Part shown: one piece after another, positions 27,255-34,602 of the stretch
Position numbering within the stretch: the first letter of the stretch is position 1
How the letters are laid out: each line of letters opens with the position of its first letter
Assembly: GCA_029219245.1 (NCBI GenBank)
Contig: JAQXTA010000050.1
Span: forward strand, 62,001-126,000
Length of the DNA stretch: 64,000 nt
Source: Lachnospiraceae bacterium
Lineage (GTDB): Bacteria; Bacillota; Clostridia; Lachnospirales; Lachnospiraceae
Reading direction: 5' to 3'
The notes under the pieces: generated by a model
The model's database searches: none
Told to the model about the DNA's origin: nothing
The model's input: only the letters and a program-made list of their open reading frames with translations
Position numbers and translations under genes: made by a program

Positions 27255-28766
27255 ATGTCTAAAATTAGTGTATCGAATCTTACATTCTGCTATGAGGGCA
27301 GCTTTGATAATATTTTTGAAAACGTTTCTTTCTGCATAAATACGGACTGGAAACTTGGTTTTATCGGCAGAAATGGGAAGGGGAAAACAACTTTTTTAAA
27401 TCTTTTATTGGGAAAATATGAGTTTCAGGGTAGCATTTCAGCCAGTACGGCATTTGATTATTTTCCTTATGTATTGAATGAAAAGCAGATGCAGGAATGT
27501 ATAGCAGATGTTCTGGAGGAGATGAAGCCGGATTGTGAACTGTGGCGGGTTATGATGGAACTTGAGAAAATGCAGATGGATGCCGAAGTCCTATACCGCC
27601 CATTTGCAACACTGAGTCATGGAGAACGTACCAGAGTGATGCTTGCCATTCTTTTTTCGCGGGAAAATTACTTTCTGCTAATTGATGAGCCGACGAATCA
27701 TCTGGATCAAGCTTCCAGAGAAATCGTGAAAGAATACTTGCAGCAGAAAAAAGGCTTTTTGTTAGTATCCCATGATAGAGATTTGCTGGATGCCTGTATC
27801 GACCATGTCCTTGTTTTAAACCGCGTCAGCATTGAAGTGCAGAAAGGAAATTTTTCTTCCTGGTGGGAAAACAAGGAACGGCTTGACCGTTTTCGGACAG
27901 CGGAAAATGAGAAACATCGAAGAGAAATCGATAAGCTGAAGCTTACGGCAGAACGTACCAGAAACTGGGCGGAAAAAAATGAACGCACCAAAATTGGATT
28001 TGATCCGGTTAAAGAACCGGACCGATGCATTTCAACCAGAGCTTATATTGGTGCCAAAACGAAAAAAATGCAGAGCCGCGTGAAAAATACGGAAAGACGG
28101 ATTCAAACGGAAATTGAGGAAAAGGAAGGACTGCTTCAGGATATTGAGAATCCGGCAGACTTGAAGATTATGCCGTTACAGCATCATAAAGAGGTTCTGC
28201 TTCGTGCTGAAAAATATGGATTATCCTATGGAGACCATGTTGTTTTACAGGATTTTAATCTGGAACTTTGTCAGGGAGAACGGGTTGTCCTGTGTGGAAA
28301 GAACGGCTGCGGAAAGTCCAGCTTTATCAAAGCTATTTTGAGAGAAACCCAGGAGAAAGACATGGTGCGGGAGTGTGGAAGTCTTCAGACAGCCAGTGGA
28401 TTGATTATTTCTTATGTAAACCAAGATACCTCGATGCTCCAGGGAAGTCTGGCGGATTTTTGCCAAAAAAGAAATCTGGAGGAAAGCCTGTTAAAAGCCG
28501 TTTTAAGACAGCTTGACTTTGAGAGAGTCCAGTTTGTGAAAAACATGGAAACGTACTCAGAGGGGCAGAAGAAAAAAGTGCTGATTGCCGCAAGTCTGTT
28601 AAAACAGGCACATTTATATATTTGGGATGAGCCTCTTAACTACATTGATGTCTTTTCCAGAATCCAGATAGAAGACCTGATTCTTCGCTATCAGCCGACC
28701 ATGCTTCTGGTAGAACATGATGTACGTTTTCAGGAGAAGATAGCGACAAGAATGGTTGCAATGTGA
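27255..28766 (+). CDS. ABC-F ATPase of the Lsa type
   Basis: A 503-residue cytoplasmic protein with two ABC ATPase domains and no membrane part. First domain: GRNGKGKTT, LSHGERTRVML, LLIDEPTNHLD. Second: GKNGCGKSS, YSEGQKKKVLIA, IWDEPLNYID. The inter-domain linker (about residues 200-310, with RTRNWAEKNERTKIG) resembles the Lsa/CplR antibiotic-resistance ABC-Fs that act on ribosomes with lincosamides, pleuromutilins or streptogramin A. The attenuator leader supports drug-responsive control. Actual resistance spectrum is inferred. Confidence 0.88.
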   Translation: MSKISVSNLTFCYEGSFDNIFENVSFCINTDWKLGFIGRNGKGKTTFLNLLLGKYEFQGSISASTAFDYFPYVLNEKQMQECIADVLEEMKPDCELWRVMMELEKMQMDAEVLYRPFATLSHGERTRVMLAILFSRENYFLLIDEPTNHLDQASREIVKEYLQQKKGFLLVSHDRDLLDACIDHVLVLNRVSIEVQKGNFSSWWENKERLDRFRTAENEKHRREIDKLKLTAERTRNWAEKNERTKIGFDPVKEPDRCISTRAYIGAKTKKMQSRVKNTERRIQTEIEEKEGLLQDIENPADLKIMPLQHHKEVLLRAEKYGLSYGDHVVLQDFNLELCQGERVVLCGKNGCGKSSFIKAILRETQEKDMVRECGSLQTASGLIISYVNQDTSMLQGSLADFCQKRNLEESLLKAVLRQLDFERVQFVKNMETYSEGQKKKVLIAASLLKQAHLYIWDEPLNYIDVFSRIQIEDLILRYQPTMLLVEHDVRFQEKIATRMVAM

Positions 28767-28888
28767 TTGTTTTTCGTGTAAAATAGAAAACAGTTTAAAG
28801 GATAATTCAGGATACATTTTTGGTATATAACTTTTGGTATACAGAAGTTCCGATAAGGGTAAGAGAAATGCATCAAGGAGGTATTTTT

Positions 28889-29002
28889 ATGGAATTCATT
28901 TTATTGGCAGGCGGCTTACTGGTTATTATTATTGCAATTATTGTTGCGGTAGTATCTTCTGTAGCTGCGGCTGTTGCAGCTGACCAGGATGTGGAAGATT
29001 AA
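28889..29002 (+). CDS. 37-residue single-helix membrane protein
   Basis: ATG 28889 follows AAGGAGG by 8 bases. The product is one hydrophobic helix (ILLAGGLLVIIIAIIVAVVS) with an Ala-rich end and an acidic tail (ADQDVED). Size and ribosome site argue for a real small membrane protein; no family recognised. It lies between the ABC-F gene and another tiny gene. Two GTATA boxes upstream hint at forespore-type control, but the -10 match is weak. Confidence 0.65.
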   Translation: MEFILLAGGLLVIIIAIIVAVVSSVAAAVAADQDVED

Positions 29003-29027
29003 AAAGTAAATGGGAAGGTATGTTGTT

Positions 29028-29201
29028 ATGAATACTTTTCAATATCAAGTGGTAAGTATTGACGGCGATTATGCGAATTTGAAACGAATCGATATCGAAA
29101 GCGATGAAATCAAATTGGTGGCAAGAGCTTTGCTTCCACCGGAGATTGCCGAGGGTACGAAGCTGCTTTATGAATGTATGCAGTATCAGATTATGCAGTA
29201 G
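29028..29201 (+). CDS. Small conserved-looking protein, unknown
   Basis: A 57-residue protein (YQVVSIDGDYANLKRID, then LPPEIAEGTKLLYEC) starting at ATG 29028 with GGGAAGG upstream, 25 bases after the 37-residue membrane protein gene. Predicted as short beta strands plus a helix; resembles a small OB or SH3-like fold only by eye. Function unknown. A perfect terminator hairpin lies 94 bases downstream, so the two small genes form one unit. Confidence 0.65.
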   Translation: MNTFQYQVVSIDGDYANLKRIDIESDEIKLVARALLPPEIAEGTKLLYECMQYQIMQ

Positions 29202-29294
29202 TGTTTTGGAGATGCATTGATGTATTATCGGTAAGAAGAATCGTCTTTTGATTGTTGAGAAAAATTGATAGAAATTTTCCGTAAAAACGAAAGG

Positions 29295-29325
29295 ACAGAG
29301 TGAAAGAAATTTCACTCTGTTTTTG
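29295..29325 (+). terminator. Rho-independent terminator
   Basis: Eleven perfect pairs (ACAGAGTGAAA/TTTCACTCTGT), GAAA loop, T-run. Ends the small-gene unit before spoVAA. Confidence 0.92.
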
Positions 29326-29350
29326 TTTTTTCGGAGCATGCCTGTTTTAT

Positions 29351-29380
29351 GTATAAAAGTTTCTTAAAGCTGAGATAATA
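29351..29380 (+). promoter_or_regulatory. Forespore-type (sigma F/G) promoter of spoVAA
   Basis: GTATA (29351-29355), 15 bases, TGAGATAATA (29371-29380). The sigma-F consensus is GYATA, about 15 bases, GGNNANANTN; four of five fixed -10 bases match. It ends 35 bases ahead of spoVAA. Sigma G recognises a similar sequence and controls spoVA in Bacillus. Confidence 0.65.
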
Positions 29381-29414
29381 TGGAAAAGAAAAAAGAGAAT
29401 GGATGTGTTAGATT

Positions 29415-30050
29415 ATGTCAACTAATAGTGCGACTTTGTATTTGAAAGCAGAGCAGAATGTAGAATTACAATCCGATGATGTGTATCTGAAGGATATCGG
29501 CAAAATGACCTGCAGTGATGAGAATGTGCTGGCAAAGGTCAAAACGATTAAACTGCACCACTTTAAAGAAGGAGAGGAGAAAAGACAGGTTATCAGCATA
29601 TTAAAAGTCATTGAAGAAATTGAGAAACTGTATCCGAATGTTTCCGTAGAAAATCTCGGAGAAAGTGATGTACTGATAGAAAGAATTTATGTAAACCGGC
29701 ATAAAGGAATTGTCCAAGGATTGAAAGTTGTTTTTGTGTCGGGAATCAGCTTTTTTGGTACAGCATTTACGATTATGGCTTTTCATAATGATATCGGAAT
29801 CAATAAAGTCTTTTCCCGGATTTATGAACTGGTAACAGGGCAGATGGCAAGCGGCTATACAATTTTGGAATTTTCCTATTCCATTGGACTGGCAGCAGGC
29901 ATCATTCTTTTCTTCAACCATATCGGAGGCAGACGGATTACCAAGGATCCGACTCCGATTGAGGTAGAGATGCGGGTTTACGAAACAGATGTCAACAAAG
30001 CTTTGATAGAAACCGCAGACAGAGAGGGGAAGACCATAGATGTTCATTAG
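29415..30050 (+). CDS. spoVAA: Stage V sporulation protein AA
   Basis: A 211-residue protein with a soluble N-terminal part (VYLKDIGKM, EKLYPNVSVENLGESDVLI) and two C-terminal membrane helices. SpoVA proteins build the inner-membrane channel for dipicolinic acid movement during sporulation and germination. It overlaps spoVAB by 11 bases. The order AA-AB-AC matches Bacillus, but spoVAD and spoVAE are elsewhere in this window. Confidence 0.85.
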   Translation: MSTNSATLYLKAEQNVELQSDDVYLKDIGKMTCSDENVLAKVKTIKLHHFKEGEEKRQVISILKVIEEIEKLYPNVSVENLGESDVLIERIYVNRHKGIVQGLKVVFVSGISFFGTAFTIMAFHNDIGINKVFSRIYELVTGQMASGYTILEFSYSIGLAAGIILFFNHIGGRRITKDPTPIEVEMRVYETDVNKALIETADREGKTIDVH

Positions 30051-30537
30051 GTGGATTTTATTGGCTGTCTGTGGTATGAGCTTTGGGATGATTGTATCCG
30101 GTGGTGTTTTTACGGTACTGCTATCCGTAGGGCTGATTCCTCGTTTTGCCGGAAAAATGCATATTGCAAGACATGTTTTTATCCTGGAGGAAATGGTCGT
30201 TTTAGGGACGATTGTAGGGAATTTTATGAGCGTGTTCAGTGATTACAGCAGACTGGGAGAATGGGTTCGTGAAAAACAGCTCTTTGGCATGGGACAGACA
30301 AATGGCATATGGCATTTAATCAGTACGGTCCTACTCATTCTTTTTGGTGTGTTTGCGGGAATCTTCGTGGGATGTCTGGCACTTGCCATTGCCGAAATGT
30401 TAAACACGATTCCGATTTTCTCCAGAAGAATCGGATTCCGGCATGGACTTGGCCTTGCAATTCTGGCGGTAGCGTTTGGTAAAATGTTGGGAAGTATTAT
30501 TTATTTTACACAGGAAATCTTTTTGTATGGTGGATGA
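30040..30537 (+). CDS. spoVAB: Stage V sporulation protein AB
   Basis: A 165-residue membrane protein with four to five helices and the SpoVAB segments SGGVFTVLLSVGLIPRFAG and HIARHVFILEEMVVLGTI. Together with SpoVAA it is part of the DPA-channel system; precise role not known. The ATG lies inside the end of spoVAA. Confidence 0.87.
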   Translation: MFIRWILLAVCGMSFGMIVSGGVFTVLLSVGLIPRFAGKMHIARHVFILEEMVVLGTIVGNFMSVFSDYSRLGEWVREKQLFGMGQTNGIWHLISTVLLILFGVFAGIFVGCLALAIAEMLNTIPIFSRRIGFRHGLGLAILAVAFGKMLGSIIYFTQEIFLYGG

Positions 30538-30578
30538 TAAGCGGCAATATTTCAGATAGATATAGAACGGAGGGCATT

Positions 30579-31085
30579 ATGGAACAGAATCAGAAAATGA
30601 CAGAACAGGAAAAACAGCAACAGCAACAGAAGGAAGCCACAGACCAAAAGTACCAGGAGCGTGTCAAGGAGGTAACACCGACACACAATCTCTGGGTACA
30701 GATGACAAAAGCATTTGTAACCGGCGGAATTATCTGCTGTATCGGACAGGCCATCTTAAATTATGCGACCAACAGAGCGGGATTGGATAAAGAAACAGCC
30801 GGTGCATGGTGTTCGATGCTGTTAGTACTTTTAAGCGTAATATTGACCGGCTTTAATCTCTATCCGAAACTGGTAGAATGGGGTGGTGCCGGTGCACTTG
30901 TACCAATTACCGGATTTGCCAATTCGGTAGCAGCTCCGGCTATTGAGTACAAGAAGGAAGGACAGGTTTTTGGTATCGGCTGTAAGATATTCACGATAGC
31001 CGGACCGGTGATTTTGTATGGTATTTTTACAAGCTGGGTGCTTGGATTGATTTACTGGATTATGAAACTGATGGGAGCAGCGTAG
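30579..31085 (+). CDS. spoVAC: Stage V sporulation protein AC
   Basis: A 168-residue membrane protein. The first 40 residues are polar and Gln-rich; the rest is the SpoVAC/SpoVAEb fold (AFVTGGIICCIGQAILNYA, VPITGFANSVAAPAIEYKKEG). SpoVAC behaves as a mechanosensitive DPA channel in Bacillus. The ATG at 30579 follows GGAGGG; an upstream in-frame start at 30534 has no such site. It ends the spoVAA-AB-AC unit, with a terminator overlapping its stop codon. Confidence 0.92.
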   Translation: MEQNQKMTEQEKQQQQQKEATDQKYQERVKEVTPTHNLWVQMTKAFVTGGIICCIGQAILNYATNRAGLDKETAGAWCSMLLVLLSVILTGFNLYPKLVEWGGAGALVPITGFANSVAAPAIEYKKEGQVFGIGCKIFTIAGPVILYGIFTSWVLGLIYWIMKLMGAA

Positions 31086-31097
31086 GCTGCTCCTTTT
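31074..31097 (+). terminator. Terminator overlapping the spoVAC stop
   Basis: GGAGCAGC-GTAG-GCTGCTCC then TTTT. The stop codon TAG forms the loop. The unit therefore ends at spoVAC; spoVAD cannot be part of this transcript. Confidence 0.88.
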
Positions 31098-31247
31098 GCA
31101 TGTTGTAAAAGCATATAATTGGTTAATGATAGCATATTGATGAAAAACAGTTGAAATGGAGACTAATTTTCCAGTAGGGGCGATTGTGTATGGAAAGAAA
31201 ATGGTGTTATAGTAGAATTGCTCGAATGAAATTTCGTAAAAAAACAA

Positions 31248-31276
31248 TTGACAAATAATGAAATATATATTATGAT
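31248..31276 (+). promoter_or_regulatory. Orphan sigma-A promoter
   Basis: TTGACA, 17 bases, TATGAT. It reads toward the nuclease/transposase remnant at 31358 and probably belonged to the intact gene. Between them lies a short palindrome, AATGTAC-ATTTC-GTACATT, at about 31300-31319. No gene lies in 31098-31357. Confidence 0.65.
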
Positions 31277-31357
31277 AGGCTCATCAGAGAAATTCTAAAT
31301 AATGTACATTTCGTACATTCAGACAGTTTCTGTCAGATTTTCTTTTACTTTAATTAA

Positions 31358-31618
31358 ATAGGGCAGGAACTGAGGAAATATCGTGCAGAGGTGTTGGGAA
31401 TGATATTGGAAGAATTTGATGTAGAGAAATATGAGAGAACAATTAAGCGGGAAGGTTATGAGGATGGTTTGCAGGAAGGACGAGAACAAATGAACCAACT
31501 GACGATTATTCTGCTGGAACAGAACCGCACCGCGGACCTGCTTCGGGCAGCGAAGGACAAGGAATACCAGAAGCAACTGCTTAGGGAGTTTGATTTTGAC
31601 GTGGTAAAAAATAAATAA
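31358..31618 (+). pseudogene. C-terminal remnant of an Rpn/PD-(D/E)XK transposase-like nuclease
   Basis: An open frame from 31358, without its own start until ATG 31400, reads LRKYRAEVLGMILEEFDVEK, then REGYEDGLQEGREQ. This is the typical tail of Rpn-family recombination-promoting nuclease/putative transposase proteins of Clostridia, which end in a YEDG...EGRE coiled region. The catalytic N-terminal two thirds are missing. The upstream promoter remains, so an internal deletion is likely. Confidence 0.65.
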
Positions 31619-31640
31619 CCCTGGAGAAATTGGCATTACA

Positions 31641-31676
31641 AAGACAGATGGAGAAGGTTCCAGCTGTCTTTTTTGT
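31641..31676 (+). terminator. Rho-independent terminator
   Basis: AAGACAG-A-TGGA ... TTCCA-G-CTGTCTT with a GAAGG loop and six Ts, just after the remnant nuclease frame. Confidence 0.85.
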
Positions 31677-31823
31677 TATTAGAATACAATTTTTGACAAT
31701 TTTTGATACATTTTTGCTTTTTATTTGTTGTTTGAATTTACGAATGGTAAAATATAGTAAAAAAATAAAAAAAGACTTGCGACGATTCCGGATTAAGGCA
31801 TTTGAGAGTCTTGTTAATTCATA

Positions 31824-31891
31824 GAGGTGCAAAACGCAAAACAGAAGGAGCAATTGACTCTTTGGCAAGAATACTTGAAGAGGTGCAATAA
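31824..31891 (+). pseudogene. Possible C-terminal stump of a coupled gene
   Basis: The frame ending at TAA 31889-31891 reads RGAKRKTEGAIDSLARILEE, then VQ, a helical coding-like tail. Its stop overlaps the ATG of the next gene (TAATG), an arrangement typical of translational coupling. No start or 5' part is present. The rest of 31677-31823 shows nothing credible. Confidence 0.3.
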
Positions 31892-32163
31892 TGAAAGTAG
31901 ATGAAATTATTTTAGGAATAAAACAAGTAAGTAGTAATCCAGAATCCATATTCAGCTTATATGAAGAAGCTGAAAAACTGTCAGAAGATGATAGGGAGAA
32001 AATTAGAAATAGTGGATATGGTGAATCTCTTTATATGATTTATTCAGGAGCAATAGATATGATGGAAAAAGGTACATGGGATAACTATGTAGAAGAATGC
32101 AAGAGTCGCAGGAAAAAGACAGCAGAAGAAATAAAGATGGAACTTCTGGAGAAAGAGTGGTAA
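31891..32163 (+). CDS. Small hypothetical protein
   Basis: A 90-residue, mostly helical, charged protein (SLYEEAEKLSEDDREKIRNS, then a Lys/Glu-rich C-terminus). The ATG overlaps the preceding frame's stop (TAATG), with AGAGGTG upstream. A terminator hairpin begins inside its last codons. Not recognised; neighbours suggest it belongs to a decayed mobile island. Confidence 0.55.
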   Translation: MKVDEIILGIKQVSSNPESIFSLYEEAEKLSEDDREKIRNSGYGESLYMIYSGAIDMMEKGTWDNYVEECKSRRKKTAEEIKMELLEKEW

Positions 32164-32180
32164 TTTTGCCACTCTTTTTC
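32152..32180 (+). terminator. Rho-independent terminator
   Basis: AAAGAGTGG / CCACTCTTT with an 8-base loop and T-rich tail, overlapping the end of the 90-residue gene. Confidence 0.85.
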
Positions 32181-32254
32181 TTTGTATAAAAATGGTACAA
32201 ATTATTTTCTTTTATGTTGTAAAATAATAATAAATAACGTAGCGTGGTGTAAAG

Positions 32255-32538
32255 ATGCAGGACTGTGAAGTAGATATTTTAGGAACTAAATATAAAATTT
32301 CCATATGTAAGGAAGCGGAACACGAACTATTAAAAGGAAAATATCGTGATGGTTGCACAGATAAGTATAACTTAACAAAGTATGATGAGTTTGAGCCTGA
32401 CCAGATTGTACCGGATGGCTACTTTGGATTGTTCAGGTTGGTGCTTACAGGAGCTTTAGAAATGCACAGAAGCTGCACGACAGACTTGAAAAGATGGGAG
32501 TCATTTCTTTAATCAACAAGTATAAAGTAGAAGAATAA
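32255..32538 (+). pseudogene. Frameshifted gene remnant ending in a SPOR-like domain
   Basis: Frame 1 begins at ATG 32255 (QDCEVDILGTKYKISICKEA), resembling the N-terminus of small phage or ICE proteins. From about 32401 the coding signal moves to another frame and reads WIVQVGAYRSFRNAQKLHDR, then LEKMGVISLINKYKVEE, to a stop at 32536. The second part is the tail of a SPOR-type domain, as found at the end of phage or cell-wall amidases. So this is a join of two partial genes or a frameshifted one. The 85-codon single frame is not a real protein. Confidence 0.6.
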
Positions 32539-32545
32539 CTATAAA

Positions 32546-32574
32546 AAGGGCAGAATATAATAAATTCTGCCCTT
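32546..32574 (+). terminator. Hairpin after the SPOR remnant
   Basis: Eleven perfect pairs AAGGGCAGAAT/ATTCTGCCCTT with a 7-base loop; lacks a T-run, so termination is uncertain. Confidence 0.6.
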
Positions 32575-32593
32575 AATAGATAGATGTAAATTA

Positions 32594-32719
32594 TCAGATT
32601 AATCCTTTTGATATACATTTAGCTAGTTTCTCTTTCTTCTTGTTCCTTATCCATTGAAAATCTCCCTTTCTATCAGCATTATACGTATATATTTCGTGTT
32701 GCATTTTAGCGATTTTCAT
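32594..32719 (-). CDS. Possible 41-residue basic ORF
   Basis: A minus-strand frame from ATG 32719 to TGA 32594 encodes a very basic peptide (RKGDFQWIRNKKKEKLAKCI). There is no good ribosome site. It may be another gene fragment of the decayed island rather than a real gene. Confidence 0.25.
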   Translation of the reverse strand: MKIAKMQHEIYTYNADRKGDFQWIRNKKKEKLAKCISKGLI

Positions 32720-32780
32720 TGATTTATTCAGAAATATATTTCTATTCCATGCAATTCATTTATATATCAAAATAACTGGG

Positions 32781-32836
32781 AAGTGCCGTAAAATAGGTAT
32801 TTTAGCAAAACACCTAGATTTTACGGCACTTTTTAT
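32781..32836. terminator. Strong, probably bidirectional terminator
   Basis: A 14-bp perfect outer stem (AAGTGCCGTAAAAT / ATTTTACGGCACTT), with an inner AGGT/ACCT, and T-run. It lies immediately downstream of the minus-strand tRNA gene and ends that transcript. Confidence 0.85.
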
Positions 32837-32851
32837 TTGTACATAAAATAA

Positions 32852-32922
32852 AGCAGATAACGGGAATCGAACCCGCCTTTCCAGCTTGGGAAGCTAGCGT
32901 TCTACCGATGAACCATATCTGC
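32852..32922 (-). tRNA. tRNA-Gly (anticodon CCC)
   Basis: A complete cloverleaf on the minus strand: acceptor GCAGATA/TATCTGC, D arm with GGTTCATCGGTAGAAC, anticodon stem CTAGC/GCTGG with loop TTCCCAA (anticodon CCC, reads GGG), T arm with GGGTTCGATTCCC. CCA is not encoded. Such genes are frequent integration sites, fitting the debris next to it. Confidence 0.95.
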
Positions 32923-32973
32923 ATGGAAATTATTATAGCACATCCCGGTCAAAAATAACAGAAAAATTTTTCC

Positions 32974-33002
32974 TTGACATATATATCAGATTGATACATA
33001 AT
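32974..33002 (+). promoter_or_regulatory. Promoter of the polyferredoxin-padR operon
   Basis: TTGACA (32974-32979), a 17-base spacer, CATAAT (32997-33002). The leader to the first gene is about 60 bases. An inverted repeat overlaps the spacer and the start region. Confidence 0.8.
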
Positions 33003-33023
33003 CAATATATCAATATGATATAT
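32981..33023. promoter_or_regulatory. 16-bp inverted repeat, likely PadR operator
   Basis: ATATATCAGATTGATA (32981-32996) and TATCAATATGATATAT (33008-33023) pair at 15 of 16 positions. The repeat covers the promoter spacer, -10 and start, a repressor position. The PadR protein encoded second in this operon is the natural binder. Confidence 0.65.
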
Positions 33024-33066
33024 TTTGTGCTAAGATTTATATAAAAGGGAAAGGAACAAAAGTAAA

Positions 33067-33807
33067 ATGAAAAGACAACAAATCAGAAAACTTCTCCTTA
33101 TCATTTCTTTGATGCTGTTTCCAATCATAGCTTGGTATTTTTCACCATATCTGATTATACAGGGAGCAACGGAGGGAATCATTAACGGTAGTTTTATTGT
33201 GTTTTGCACGATGCTTGTCGGGTCGGTGTTCTTTGGCAGAATGTTTTGCGGATGGCTCTGCCCGATGGGCGGTATGCAGGAATGTCTCATGGCAGTGAAT
33301 GACAGACCGGCGAAGCAGGGGTGGCGTAACAGGATCAAATACATCATCTGGACAGTGTGGATTATGGCAGTTATTCTTTGTTTTGTCTTTCACAAGGGTA
33401 AAATACAAATGGACTTTTTCTATATGACTGACCATGGCATTTCGGTTGCTGATATCTACAATTATGTCATTTACTATGGTGTCATTTTCCTGGTATTGAT
33501 TCCTGCCGTCATCGGTGGACGTAGGACCTTTTGCCATTATTTTTGCTGGATGGCACCTTTTATGGCAATCGGAACGAAGGTGCGGAAGTTTTTACATCTT
33601 CCGGGTTTACATATCAAAGCGGAGAAGGAAAAGTGTATTTCTTGTAAAAAATGTAATCGGTCCTGTCCTATGGGACTGGATGTATGTACGATGATATCGG
33701 AGGAAAAGGACTTCGGGACAGAATGCATTCAGTGTGGTGTGTGTGTGGACAACTGTCCGAAAAAAGCACTTGCCTTTCGTATGGGATATTCTGATAAAAT
33801 GAAATAG
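33067..33807 (+). CDS. NapH/CcoG-like membrane polyferredoxin
   Basis: A 246-residue membrane iron-sulfur protein: about four to five helices, a CxxxCP motif after the second helix (FCGWLCPMGGMQE), and two C-terminal 4Fe-4S motifs (CISCKKCNRSCP and CIQCGVCVDNCP). Such proteins pass electrons across or along the membrane to redox partners. Its partner is not encoded nearby. RBS GGGAAAGGA. Expression is probably controlled by the PadR protein that follows. Confidence 0.85.
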   Translation: MKRQQIRKLLLIISLMLFPIIAWYFSPYLIIQGATEGIINGSFIVFCTMLVGSVFFGRMFCGWLCPMGGMQECLMAVNDRPAKQGWRNRIKYIIWTVWIMAVILCFVFHKGKIQMDFFYMTDHGISVADIYNYVIYYGVIFLVLIPAVIGGRRTFCHYFCWMAPFMAIGTKVRKFLHLPGLHIKAEKEKCISCKKCNRSCPMGLDVCTMISEEKDFGTECIQCGVCVDNCPKKALAFRMGYSDKMK

Positions 33808-33841
33808 CATCAGTAATAATGAAAGAGCAGGAAAAAGAAAG

Positions 33842-34390
33842 ATGGCAAATACGAAAAAAATGGATTATGTGATTATGGGGCTCTTAGACCATGAACCATT
33901 GACCGGCTATGAGATTAAGAAAAGAATGGATACGACACTGCGGTTTTTCTGGGGCGGAAGCTTTGGCAGCATTTATCCCACATTGGCAGAACTGGAAAAG
34001 ACCGGAAAGGTGGTCCGGGAAGATGCAAGTACGAACGGGAGAGAAAAAATAAGCTATTCGCTTACGGATTCCGGACGGAAAGCGTTAAAGGAATGGCTGA
34101 AGGAACCGGTGGAAAAGGATGAAATCCGATATGAAACACTTCTAAAGCTGTTTTTCGGAATGGAAAACGGACTGGATGGAACGTTGGAGCATATCAATCG
34201 GTTTGAAGAGAAAATCAAAAGCGAGCTTCCTCTTTTACAGATGTCGGTTGAAAATCTTTCTCACATTTTGGAAGACGATACGCATAAATATTACTATTTG
34301 ACAGCATCCTTCGGGGTTAAGACGTACGAAGCATATCTTGAGTGGTGCGAGGAAGCAAAGAAAAGAATTGAGGAATGGAAACAGAAATGA
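33842..34390 (+). CDS. PadR family regulator with C-terminal effector domain
   Basis: A 182-residue regulator: N-terminal winged helix (MDYVIMGLLDHEPLTGYEIKKR, GGSFGSIYPTLAELEKTGKV) and a C-terminal helical Vir-type domain (about 95-180). Larger PadR proteins of this kind bind small molecules. It is 34 bases after the polyferredoxin and likely represses the operon through the inverted repeat at 32981-33023. Confidence 0.92.
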   Translation: MANTKKMDYVIMGLLDHEPLTGYEIKKRMDTTLRFFWGGSFGSIYPTLAELEKTGKVVREDASTNGREKISYSLTDSGRKALKEWLKEPVEKDEIRYETLLKLFFGMENGLDGTLEHINRFEEKIKSELPLLQMSVENLSHILEDDTHKYYYLTASFGVKTYEAYLEWCEEAKKRIEEWKQK

Positions 34391-34439
34391 AGGCTTAATT
34401 CTTTCCAAAAAATAAACTTTCTAAAGAAAATATAAATTG

Positions 34440-34466
34440 TTAGCACTCGCCATTGACGAGTGCTAA
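34440..34466. promoter_or_regulatory. CIRCE element (HrcA operator)
   Basis: TTAGCACTC-N9-GAGTGCTAA, an exact match to the CIRCE consensus. HrcA binds it and represses heat-shock genes at normal temperature. It overlaps the hsp20 promoter, so this small heat-shock protein belongs to the HrcA regulon. Confidence 0.97.
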
Positions 34467-34481
34467 CAACGGTGTTATAAC
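34453..34481 (+). promoter_or_regulatory. hsp20 promoter embedded in CIRCE
   Basis: TTGACG (34453-34458) lies in the CIRCE spacer and reaches the first base of the right arm; 17 bases on is TATAAC (34476-34481). HrcA on CIRCE would block the -35 box directly. A TATAAA at 34431 lacks a matching -35. Confidence 0.8.
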
Positions 34482-34507
34482 ATATATAGAACGAAGGAAA
34501 GAGAGAA

Positions 34508-34558
34508 ATGAATAAGAAACCAGAGTATCTTTTCCGTAGTTTGCAACATAATAAATAA
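34508..34558 (+). CDS. Possible 16-codon leader peptide
   Basis: ATG 34508 follows GAAGGAAAGAGAGAA. The frame MNKKPEYLFRSLQHNK stops at 34556. It lies between the hsp20 promoter and gene, ahead of a hairpin CGGCAT-AG-ATGCCG (34565-34578). It might be a leader peptide influencing hsp20 translation; evidence is only the ribosome site and position. Confidence 0.35.
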   Translation: MNKKPEYLFRSLQHNK

Positions 34559-34602
34559 ATGATACGGCATAGATGCCGCGTGTTTGAATGGAGGAATGAA
34601 TT

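Noticed and set aside
31630-31824. A 64-codon frame (aromatic and Leu-rich start, basic end)
   Set aside because: It begins inside a terminator hairpin and T-run, has no ribosome site, and looks like AT-rich noncoding sequence.
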